Shown in pieces: positions 1-5,445 of a stretch of 6,507 nt of DNA. The translations under genes and the position numbers were made by a program. Below the pieces are notes generated by a model that did no database searches, had not been told where the DNA came from, and was given only the letters and a program-made list of their open reading frames with translations. Numbering within the stretch: the first letter of the stretch is position 1; each line of letters opens with the position of its first letter. Source of the stretch: Acidobacteriota bacterium (GTDB taxonomy: Bacteria; Acidobacteriota; Terriglobia; Acidiferrales; UBA7541); NCBI GenBank assembly GCA_003131705.1, contig PKUY01000169.1, positions 2,261 to 8,767 of the forward strand, in the 5' to 3' direction.

Positions 1-314
1 GATGCCGCGGCGAACAACGTGTCGAGATTGAAACGGACGCTGGGGCCGGGACCCAGATCGGCGTACCAAATCGCTTTACCAATCGACAGGATGAAGGGTT
101 AGGCACTGGTCGCGGAAACGAAGCCCGCAGCGCACTGTCTCGGTGATACTCTTTTCTTGCAACGCGCAAGCAGGCAACACGCACGAGGGACATGTGTGGA
201 GGAGCCAAAGAGTTTGACCTGAGAGTTTGGCCACCTACCTCTTCGTTGATCCCCAGACTAACGAATCCATCGGCTCGGGAACCCAGACCTCAGTATTCCC
301 CGTCGGAGGAAAGA
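1..314. other. Left-edge stretch with no supportable gene
   Basis: Positions 1-102 are open in more than one frame. On the + strand, frame 1 reads 33 codons to TAG at 100-102, which could be the C-terminus of a gene entering from the left (it ends ALPIDRMKG). On the - strand a frame reading IWYADLGPGPSVRFNLDTLF also runs off the edge, but it has a stop at 101-99 and no good start codon behind it. I cannot choose between them. Positions 103-314 look like an intergenic region or leader. They contain a small CTTGC/GCAAG hairpin at 156-170 and no convincing promoter. An ATG at 192 opens into the PilZ frame, but codons 192-314 look non-coding. Confidence 0.4.
305..310 (+). promoter_or_regulatory. 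Shine-Dalgarno that favours a TTG start for the PilZ-like gene
   Basis: GGAGG at 305-309 lies 5 bases before TTG at 315, in frame with the PilZ domain. The competing ATG at 192 has only GAGGG two bases upstream, which is too close. By hand count, G/C at third codon positions is about half in 192-314 and about 78% in the next 41 codons, so coding character seems to begin at the TTG. Confidence 0.6.
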
Positions 315-1109
315 TTGACCCAGTCCTTGGCACCGATCGACTCCGGCACCGACAAGCAGCGTAGCACGCGCGTTGTGCAGGCCATGCCGATCAAGGTCAC
401 GGGTGTGGATGCGCTTCGCGAACCTTTCACGGAACAGACGAGCACCGTGATGGTGAGCTGCCATGGTTGCAAATACCAATCCAAATACTACGTTCCCAAG
501 GGCTCGATAGTCACAGTGGAAATTCCCCGACTCGCACGCGCATCCTCTCCGCGAACTGTAACTGCGAGAGTAATTTGGGTGCAGCGACCGCGCAACGCCA
601 GCGAGGTTCTCCACATCGGATTGGAATTTGAAGTCCCCGGCAACGCTTGGGATATCCCCATACCTCCGGAGGATTGGTTTCCGCTGCCCGGAGAACCGGA
701 GTTTGTCGCTGAGGAGCCTGCAGCGGCTACGGCAATTCCGGCGGTCACTCCGGACGAACTGATTGGGACGATCACGTCCTGGGATGAAAGCGAAATCTTG
801 GTAGCGTCGAAATCCGAGCCGGAATATGAATCCCAGTTCGCGGTGGCACACCCAACGGCGAAGCCAGGCGCTTCAACGGCGCTGACAAACGGACAAACTT
901 CGAATCAACCGATGCTTGACCCGAAAATCCAAGAAGCGATCGAAGAGGCCGTCAGTTCATCCATCGCACGACTGTCACAATCGATTGTTGAAGAAGCGCG
1001 CAAAGCCTGCGAAGCGAATACCGAGGAGCTATACGCTAAGATCAAGATGACCGTTGAAGAAGCGGTCAGCAATTTGCCAAAGCGCCTCAAAACCAAGAAG
1101 AAGAAGTAA
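315..1109 (+). CDS. PilZ-like domain protein with C-terminal coiled coil and lysine tail
   Basis: This 264-residue protein probably starts at TTG 315; the alternative ATG at 192 would add 41 Pro/Ser/Arg-rich residues. Residues about 14-112 resemble a PilZ domain, the usual c-di-GMP-binding beta-barrel. There is an Arg-rich entry (QRSTR, 15-19), a central VSCHGC segment (47-52), a strand with VIWVQ, and a closing GLEFEV. Both ligand motifs look degenerate: the first Arg of RxxxR is Gln, and the Asp/Asn of (D/N)xSxxG is replaced, so c-di-GMP binding is uncertain. An acidic, Pro-rich linker (about 115-198) follows. Residues about 203-255 are Ala/Glu/Ile-rich and predicted to form a long helix or coiled coil, ending in a basic KTKKKK tail. 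There is no signal peptide or membrane segment, so it is probably cytoplasmic. Its role is unknown; it may be a scaffold or a c-di-GMP-related effector. Such orphan PilZ proteins seem common in Acidobacteriota (from memory). Confidence 0.72.
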   Translation: MTQSLAPIDSGTDKQRSTRVVQAMPIKVTGVDALREPFTEQTSTVMVSCHGCKYQSKYYVPKGSIVTVEIPRLARASSPRTVTARVIWVQRPRNASEVLHIGLEFEVPGNAWDIPIPPEDWFPLPGEPEFVAEEPAAATAIPAVTPDELIGTITSWDESEILVASKSEPEYESQFAVAHPTAKPGASTALTNGQTSNQPMLDPKIQEAIEEAVSSSIARLSQSIVEEARKACEANTEELYAKIKMTVEEAVSNLPKRLKTKKKK

Positions 1110-1258
1110 GCCCGCCGCGCGTTACAATCTCCCTGACTTTCGTGGTATCTTTTGCTGTTTGGCGCAAGCAAATTGGGTAGTTGCGCCGGGACGGCTTGGC
1201 ATTATCCGCGCTAAGCAAATGCCGTCAGCAGTCGATCGCATTTCTAGAATTTCCATAC

Positions 1259-1266
1259 GGGGGAAG
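1259..1266 (+). promoter_or_regulatory. Ribosome binding site of the NTF2-like gene
   Basis: GGGGGAAG at 1259-1266 lies 6 bases before ATG 1273. It supports this start over the in-frame ATGs at 1054 (inside the PilZ gene) and 1219, because only 1273 has both this site and a signal peptide directly after it. Confidence 0.6.
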
Positions 1267-1272
1267 ACACAC

Positions 1273-2256
1273 ATGTGTACCAGATTTTTTGCGATAGCTG
1301 TGACCGCTGCGCTGCTCAGCGGCGGACTCTTTGCTCGCACCACAAAAGCGCAGGCTCTTTGCGACCGAACCTGCCTGACGAACGTGGCCGATCAGTATCT
1401 CGCCGCCATGGTGAAACACGATCCTTCGGGGCTGCCGCTCACGCCCGGCTATAAATACACCGAAAACACGGTCGCGATACAGATCGGCGACGGGCTGTGG
1501 GTCGGCGCGTCCGAACTTCCGACGACATTCAAGATTTACGCCGCTGATCCCACGTCGAAGCAAGTGGCTTTCTATGGCGTGATGAAGGAATTCGACAAAC
1601 CCATCATACTCGCGCTTCGCTTGAAAGTGGAGGAGGGAAAAATCACCGAGATCGAGCACATCGTTGTCCGCGACATCCGCCCGGTCGGCTTGCCCAATCT
1701 GGTGACGCCGAGGCCCGGCCTTGTGCAGACAATTCCGGTGGCGGAGCGCGAGTCCCGCGATGAAATGTATCGCGCCGCCGACTCTTACTTCGATTCAATC
1801 GAACAGAGCAACGGCGATCTCGCTCCCTACGCGGATGATTGCGTGCGTCATGAAAATGGCATGCAGACGACCACGAACACGAAGCCGATGACTACGCCTC
1901 TTACTTCAGCTACCGGTCCTGGATCAAACTCCGCGATGGCGAAAATCGGGGCGCTCGGCTGCCATGACAGCATGAACACGCACGGTCTCAGCTACATTAC
2001 GAAAATTCGCCCGCGGCGATTAATTGTGATCGACGAGGAAAAAGGACTCGTCTTCGGGTTCCCGATGTTCGTTCACCGCGGCAACGTGCGGCAGATAAAG
2101 ATTGTCGGCGTGCCGGGCGTGGATACGATTCCGATGAATTTCGGTCCAATCGAGTTGGAGGCTGCCGAAATTTTCGCGATCAGAAAAGGCAAAATCCACG
2201 AGATCGAAGCCATGGGCTTCTTGCTGCCCTTCAACTCGAAGACAGGCTGGGAGTAG
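1273..2256 (+). CDS. Exported protein with two NTF2-like (SnoaL/DUF8021-type) halves
   Basis: This 327-residue protein starts with a signal peptide: hydrophobic core at about 5-20, likely cleavage after AQA at 28, so it is probably periplasmic or secreted. The first half (about 30-135) reads CDRTCLTNVADQYLAAMVKH and ends in a strand LALRLKVEEGKITEIEHIVV. The second half (about 160-318) repeats the plan with RAADSYFDSIEQSNGD, then IRPRRLIVIDEEKGLVFGF and AEIFAIRKGKIHEIEAMG. Helix-rich starts followed by strands with GKI(T/H)EIE are typical of the NTF2/SnoaL alpha+beta cone fold, and from memory the whole resembles the DUF8021 family. The two-domain reading is my inference. The cysteines are C30, C34, C190 and C230, and disulfides are possible. 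No enzymatic residues can be assigned with confidence; NTF2-like pockets serve as isomerases, hydrolases or binding modules. The gene converges on the esterase gene and ends at a clear terminator, so it appears monocistronic. Confidence 0.75.
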   Translation: MCTRFFAIAVTAALLSGGLFARTTKAQALCDRTCLTNVADQYLAAMVKHDPSGLPLTPGYKYTENTVAIQIGDGLWVGASELPTTFKIYAADPTSKQVAFYGVMKEFDKPIILALRLKVEEGKITEIEHIVVRDIRPVGLPNLVTPRPGLVQTIPVAERESRDEMYRAADSYFDSIEQSNGDLAPYADDCVRHENGMQTTTNTKPMTTPLTSATGPGSNSAMAKIGALGCHDSMNTHGLSYITKIRPRRLIVIDEEKGLVFGFPMFVHRGNVRQIKIVGVPGVDTIPMNFGPIELEAAEIFAIRKGKIHEIEAMGFLLPFNSKTGWE

Positions 2257-2301
2257 CTAGCGGTCAGGAATTCGAAATAAATCGGCAAGGAGTAAGGAAA
2301 G

Positions 2302-2338
2302 GCCCACCCTTCGTACAGTCGAAAGGTGAGCTTTTTTT
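2302..2338 (+). terminator. Intrinsic terminator of the NTF2-like gene
   Basis: The arms at 2302-2313 and 2320-2331 pair in 10 of 12 positions (mismatches at 2304/2329 and 2309/2324) around a 6-base loop, followed by seven T at 2332-2338. It lies 45 bases after the stop at 2256. On the - strand the hairpin is followed only by a weak pyrimidine stretch, so it is at best a poor terminator for the convergent esterase gene. Confidence 0.85.
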
Positions 2339-2352
2339 GCGAACGACTCTCC

Positions 2353-3912
2353 CTACCAGTTCGGATTACCGCAGGTGAAGTTCGCAGCGTCGTTGGTGCT
2401 TCCCGTTCCCTTGTAGATTGCGGCCTGGGGGTATGGGCAAAGCGGTCGCGTGATGTCCTGTGTGCCGTTCGTTGAATGCGACGCGATGATCTTCTCCGGA
2501 GCAGTGTTGTGCTCGCGCCATTGCTCGAGCGCGGTGAGTGAGTCGAACGTGTTGGGTCCGGGGCCGCCCTGGCAGTGCCCCATTCCAGGCACCATGAATA
2601 ACCGCACGAACTCCTGAGCTTTTTGTGCGCCGCCCATTTTGGAAGTGACTTCTCCGTAATAGTTGATGCTGTTCAGCGGGGCGATGGCCTGATCGCTCCA
2701 GCCGTGGTACATGATGATTTTCCCGCCGCGAGCCTCGAAAGCTTTCAGATTCGGATCGATCGCATTCACGACGGATCCGATGCGCGAATCGGCCGTACGC
2801 GTGTCGCGGTCCACATTGAAAGTGTGGAAATCCCAGTTCGGATCACTGAAAACCATGTACTGAAAAAAGCCGGTGGCGATGCTGACCGGCGCGGGACCAG
2901 CAGCCATCCCTCCCCAGCCAAGCTCGCTGCCTGACTCAAAACCCGGGAAAATTTCTTTGCCATCCGAATATTTCGCCCCCGCATAAATTAGCTGGGCCGT
3001 CTTGACCTGCGGCCCGGTGAGGCAAGCAGGGCCGTCCGCATCCTTGCACTGGATGGTCTTTGGATCGAACGCGCAACGCGTGGGATCTCCAATTACGCCA
3101 TCCGTCACGCCATCTTTTGCGTCGCACGCATCGAGCGCGGCCTTGTGCAGCATCGCGTATTTGGCCGGCGGGATATAGCTAGGAGAATCGACGCCATCTT
3201 TCAACGCCACCCAGCTGATGTACTCCGACCCTGCTTGCAGGTGCGTGATGTAGTTGGCGGGCGCGCCGGCGACGATCCCGTCGTAATCGTTCGGGTAGCG
3301 CTGCGCCTCGGTGAGACCCTGCTTGCCGCCCGTCGAACAGCCATTCCAGTAGGAAAGCTTCGGCTCCGTTCCGTAGAAAGCGTGAATGATCAATTTCGAA
3401 TCGACCGTCATTTCATGGACGGCGCGATAGGCCCAGTCCGCCAATTTTTCCGGATGACCCAGTGCCCAGCTCTCGTCATTGCCCGATGCGTGGCCTGTAT
3501 CGGTGGCGGCAGTCGCATATCCGCGCTTCAGCGCGGTGGCAAGCGCTCCGTAACCAATCTGGCCGATAAAGCCACCATTGCCGACGGCCTCGAATTTTCC
3601 GTTCCAGCTGGCCGCCGGGGGAAGCCAAAGTTCAAAATTGATGTGCGAGTCGCTCGTGGGCGCGGAAAACACAATCACGCGGCAGAGCGGGATTGCGACG
3701 TCAAGTTTACTGCCCGGGCCGGCTGGCCCGGCGGGGAGCTCCATCACCAAGTCCGGCGGAGGGGTGATAGATACTGCCGACGTAATCGTCGCGTTCGGAA
3801 TTTTGAGGGACGACAGGCTGTCGCATGATTGCTGCGCTGCCACGCTGGCCGGAAAGAGCGCGAGTCCCGCAAGCAAAGCCATATACACGAATGATCCAAA
3901 ACGATGCCTCAT
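2353..3912 (-). CDS. Secreted tannase/feruloyl esterase-family hydrolase
   Basis: This 519-residue serine esterase belongs to the tannase/feruloyl esterase family (Pfam Tannase), an alpha/beta-hydrolase with a lid domain. A signal peptide covers residues 1-26, with cleavage after VAA. The catalytic set is visible: Ser193 in GCSTGG, Asp407 in HGWSDQ, and His446 in GMGHC. Cys192 and Cys447 next to Ser and His form the family's CS-D-HC motif, whose disulfide clamps the triad. The lid insert lies between Ser193 and Asp407 and holds an Asp-rich segment, DACDAKDGVTDGVIGD (261-276), matching the family's calcium site. The length is typical. Known members cleave gallate esters (tannase), feruloyl or other hydroxycinnamoyl esters, or mono-hydroxyethyl terephthalate (MHETase); the substrate cannot be told here. 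No sugar or aromatic catabolic gene lies nearby. The start at 3912 is chosen because AAGGAG (3926-3921) precedes it by 8 bases and the signal peptide follows. An ATG 10 codons upstream would include the ribosome binding site in the coding region. Confidence 0.93.
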   Translation of the reverse strand: MRHRFGSFVYMALLAGLALFPASVAAQQSCDSLSSLKIPNATITSAVSITPPPDLVMELPAGPAGPGSKLDVAIPLCRVIVFSAPTSDSHINFELWLPPAASWNGKFEAVGNGGFIGQIGYGALATALKRGYATAATDTGHASGNDESWALGHPEKLADWAYRAVHEMTVDSKLIIHAFYGTEPKLSYWNGCSTGGKQGLTEAQRYPNDYDGIVAGAPANYITHLQAGSEYISWVALKDGVDSPSYIPPAKYAMLHKAALDACDAKDGVTDGVIGDPTRCAFDPKTIQCKDADGPACLTGPQVKTAQLIYAGAKYSDGKEIFPGFESGSELGWGGMAAGPAPVSIATGFFQYMVFSDPNWDFHTFNVDRDTRTADSRIGSVVNAIDPNLKAFEARGGKIIMYHGWSDQAIAPLNSINYYGEVTSKMGGAQKAQEFVRLFMVPGMGHCQGGPGPNTFDSLTALEQWREHNTAPEKIIASHSTNGTQDITRPLCPYPQAAIYKGTGSTNDAANFTCGNPNW

Positions 3913-3920
3913 GCAGATTT

Positions 3921-3926
3921 CTCCTT
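3921..3926 (-). promoter_or_regulatory. Strong Shine-Dalgarno of the esterase gene
   Basis: On the - strand AAGGAG lies 8 bases before ATG 3912. It fixes the start there rather than at the in-frame ATG at 3942. Confidence 0.8.
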
Positions 3927-3998
3927 GTGTGAATTGCTCCACCTAAAGACGGTCGAAAGCGACCACACAACCTCGTGCGCGATCTTTTCTGGAAGCGA

Positions 3999-4027
3999 CG
4001 TATACACCGCCGTGCATTTGTCCGCAA
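3999..4027 (-). promoter_or_regulatory. Candidate sigma-70-type promoter of the esterase gene
   Basis: On the - strand TTGCGG (4027-4022) and TATACG (4004-3999) are separated by 17 bases. The -10 matches 4 of 6 consensus bases and the -35 matches the first three. Transcription would begin near 3992, giving a leader of about 80 bases. The spacing is ideal but the boxes are imperfect, so this is tentative. Confidence 0.35.
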
Positions 4028-4048
4028 GAGTCTTTCAGATCAGACTCT
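4027..4048. repeat. Inverted repeat abutting the candidate esterase promoter
   Basis: AGAGTCT (4027-4033) and AGACTCT (4042-4048) form a perfect 7-bp inverted repeat with an 8-base spacer. It touches the candidate -35 box at its outer edge. The half-site centres are 15 bases apart, which suits a dimeric regulator. It could also fold as a weak hairpin downstream of the transpeptidase gene, but there is no T-run on the - strand, so it is not a standard terminator. Confidence 0.35.
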
Positions 4049-4148
4049 GAGGAGCTCAAAGGAAACAACAGAGGTGGGGTTCAGGAGTTCAAGCTCTGCG
4101 AACAGCTGAGGGATAGGTTCTCTAGCGGGACGATGACCTGAATGCGTC

Positions 4149-5252
4149 CTATTGCTTCGCGGCGTATTGCTTGCCGTTCGTGTCGGCGTCGGCGAAGTAA
4201 TTGTGTTCGTAGAGACCACGGTAAATGCGGCCCGCGATTTCCGAGGCGTGCGGCCCGCTGATGATGCGGCTGCCGCCGTGAAGCAAAACGACGATCACGA
4301 TTTTCGGGTGAGCCTGATCGGCGTAGGAAACAAACCAACCGAGACGCCCGCCGACACCTTCATCGTTGCACGTACCCGTTTTGCCCAGACTCTGTTCGCC
4401 GTCCGGGTCGTAGCTACGCTTGGCGGTACCATAGAGAACAGCGGCGAGCATTCCCTCGCGCAGATCGGGAAGGAGCGGTCCGATATCGAGCTGCTGACGA
4501 ATGCGCGGTTCGAAATTCTGGCGCTGCGCTTCGGTACGTGGGTACTGCAGATAATACTGGTCGCCGCCGTTCGCCAGCATTCCGACGAGGGAGGCAAGCT
4601 GAAACGGCGTGATGCGTATGCCTTCGCCGAAGCTCGACATACGCGCGACACCGCCGAACAGAGGCGGCGAGGACGGCACGGAGCCGGGCTGCTCTTCCGG
4701 AATGTTGAGACCCGCGCGCTGGCCAAGTCCCAAAAGCCGGTCGTACTTCACCACGCGATCGAAACCCAACTCCGAGCCGACGGCTTCGAAGAACTTGTTG
4801 TTCGAGTGCGCCATCGCTTCCGTGAGGTTGATGTAGCGGCGATTGCCGACTTTGATCATCGTGTCGCGCGTGATCACGCCTTCCTTCAGGCCCGCGAGCG
4901 CGACAAATGGCTTAATCGTCGAGCATGGTTCGAAGCCCGCGGAAAAAGCCATGTTCTGATTCACGATTGCGAGAATGCGGCCGTTCGAGGGATCGACCGC
5001 AACTACCGAACCTTTTTCATGTCCCAGAGCATCCACGGCAATCTGGCGGACGATCGGATCGTCGTTGGTGGTGATGTCATCCTTAGAGGGATTCGCATAT
5101 TCGACGACGCGCGGATGGCGCTTGTGGTGCAGCAAGCGCGCAGGATGCGCTGGGCGCGGAGCCGCGAAGGAAACCACCGGCCCGGCGATCAGGGCGAGGC
5201 AGAGGATCGAAATTCCTTGTCTAAGAGCTGGGTTCAATTGCATGTCAAACAT
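4149..5252 (-). CDS. Exported stand-alone penicillin-binding transpeptidase
   Basis: This 367-residue protein has the serine transpeptidase fold of penicillin-binding proteins (Pfam Transpeptidase). Three motifs are visible: Ser111-T-I-Lys114 (SxxK), Ser150-N-Asn152 (SxN) and Lys291-T-G-Thr294 (KTG). The PBP signatures IPEEQPG (184-190) and SSFGEGIRITPFQLA (206-220) also fit. A hydrophobic segment at about 13-31 is a signal peptide or membrane anchor, followed by a His/Arg/Pro-rich linker to about 50. The PBP dimerisation domain of full class B proteins (usually 550-700 residues) is absent. It would act on peptidoglycan in the periplasm or bind beta-lactams. Cys110 and Cys295 flank the SxxK and KTGT motifs and are the only cysteines outside the signal. 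It lacks a recognisable class A omega-loop or class D beta-lactamase signature, so I call it a PBP-like transpeptidase; beta-lactamase activity is not excluded. The start at ATG 5252 has AAGGA 4 bases upstream; ATG at 5243 is an alternative. Confidence 0.88.
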   Translation of the reverse strand: MFDMQLNPALRQGISILCLALIAGPVVSFAAPRPAHPARLLHHKRHPRVVEYANPSKDDITTNDDPIVRQIAVDALGHEKGSVVAVDPSNGRILAIVNQNMAFSAGFEPCSTIKPFVALAGLKEGVITRDTMIKVGNRRYINLTEAMAHSNNKFFEAVGSELGFDRVVKYDRLLGLGQRAGLNIPEEQPGSVPSSPPLFGGVARMSSFGEGIRITPFQLASLVGMLANGGDQYYLQYPRTEAQRQNFEPRIRQQLDIGPLLPDLREGMLAAVLYGTAKRSYDPDGEQSLGKTGTCNDEGVGGRLGWFVSYADQAHPKIVIVVLLHGGSRIISGPHASEIAGRIYRGLYEHNYFADADTNGKQYAAKQ

Positions 5253-5255
5253 TGA

Positions 5256-5308
5256 TTCCTTAGATGCAGAAACTGGCCACTGCGAACGCCGAGACTCAGT
5301 CTAAGGAA
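5256..5308 (-). promoter_or_regulatory. Leader inverted repeat covering the transpeptidase Shine-Dalgarno
   Basis: On the - strand TTCCTTAGA (5308-5300) pairs perfectly with TCTAAGGAA (5264-5256), 9 bp with a 35-base loop. The second arm contains the AAGGA ribosome binding site just before ATG 5252. Folding would hide it. A shorter AGAC/GTCT hairpin at 5302-5292 overlaps the first arm and could compete. This suggests a translational switch; no known riboswitch class is recognised. Confidence 0.4.
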
Positions 5309-5338
5309 GTGCGGCGCGGCTCTGCAACTAAAATGCTG

Positions 5339-5344
5339 ATTATA
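5339..5344 (-). promoter_or_regulatory. Candidate -10 box of the transpeptidase gene
   Basis: A perfect TATAAT on the - strand sits in an AT-rich island of an otherwise GC-rich region. It would start transcription near 5332 and give a leader of about 80 bases that includes both arms of the 5256-5308 repeat. No good -35 hexamer exists at 16-18 bases; the nearest TTG-like box (TTGCGC, 5372-5367) is 22 bases away. Confidence 0.35.
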
Positions 5345-5409
5345 TTTTCCATGTTGCTATGGCGCGGCGCAACTGGCCTAACGGACAGTAGTGCCTCCGC
5401 CGATCCTGT

Positions 5410-5425
5410 CCCCGTTTTCTCGGGG
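5410..5425 (-). terminator. GC hairpin after the DinB_2 gene, possible weak terminator
   Basis: CCCCG and CGGGG pair perfectly around a 6-base loop, about 20 bases past the stop of the DinB_2-type gene. There is no T-run after it on the - strand, so termination is uncertain. Its G-rich arm belongs to a run of eight G (5422-5429). Confidence 0.25.
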
Positions 5426-5445
5426 GGGGCTTCCTGAGCGGAATT

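Noticed and set aside
214..241. TTGACC at 214-219 as a -35 box for the PilZ-like gene.
   Set aside because: No -10 resembling TATAAT lies 16-18 bases downstream (TACCTC at best).
258..851. A 197-codon - strand open frame opposite the PilZ-like gene.
   Set aside because: The product is Arg/Phe-rich without domain features, while the + strand frame shows PilZ strands, a coiled coil and a good start.
1123..1128. TACAAT as a -10 box before the NTF2-like gene.
   Set aside because: The -35 position falls in an A/G-rich stretch at the end of the PilZ gene with no resemblance to TTGACA.
1151..1172. TTTGCT/AGCAAA inverted repeat after the PilZ-like gene as a terminator.
   Set aside because: Only a 6-bp AT-rich stem with a 10-base loop and no T-run after it.
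1054..1272. Upstream in-frame starts (1054, 1219) for the NTF2-like protein.
   Set aside because: 1054 lies inside the PilZ gene. Both would bury the signal peptide behind an Arg-rich leader, and 1273 has the better ribosome binding site.
3145..3828. A 227-codon + strand open frame inside the esterase gene.
   Set aside because: Antisense shadow of a well-supported gene; the Arg-rich product shows no domain.
4149..5252. Class A beta-lactamase identity, suggested by the CSxxK and KTGTC motifs.
   Set aside because: The SNN motif, the IPEEQPG loop and the FGEGIRITPFQLA segment are PBP-type; no ExxLN omega-loop glutamate motif is seen. Only the cysteine placement is shared.
4152..5255. A 367-codon open frame on the + strand mirroring the transpeptidase gene.
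   Set aside because: It is the antisense shadow of a gene with three intact catalytic motifs; its Arg/Val/Ala-rich product has no recognisable domain and no ribosome binding site of its own.
5292..5302. AGACTCAGTCT palindrome sharing AGACTC with the 4042-4048 half-site, as a common operator.
   Set aside because: The shared core is only six bases and the spacing of the two sites differs, so chance is the simpler explanation.
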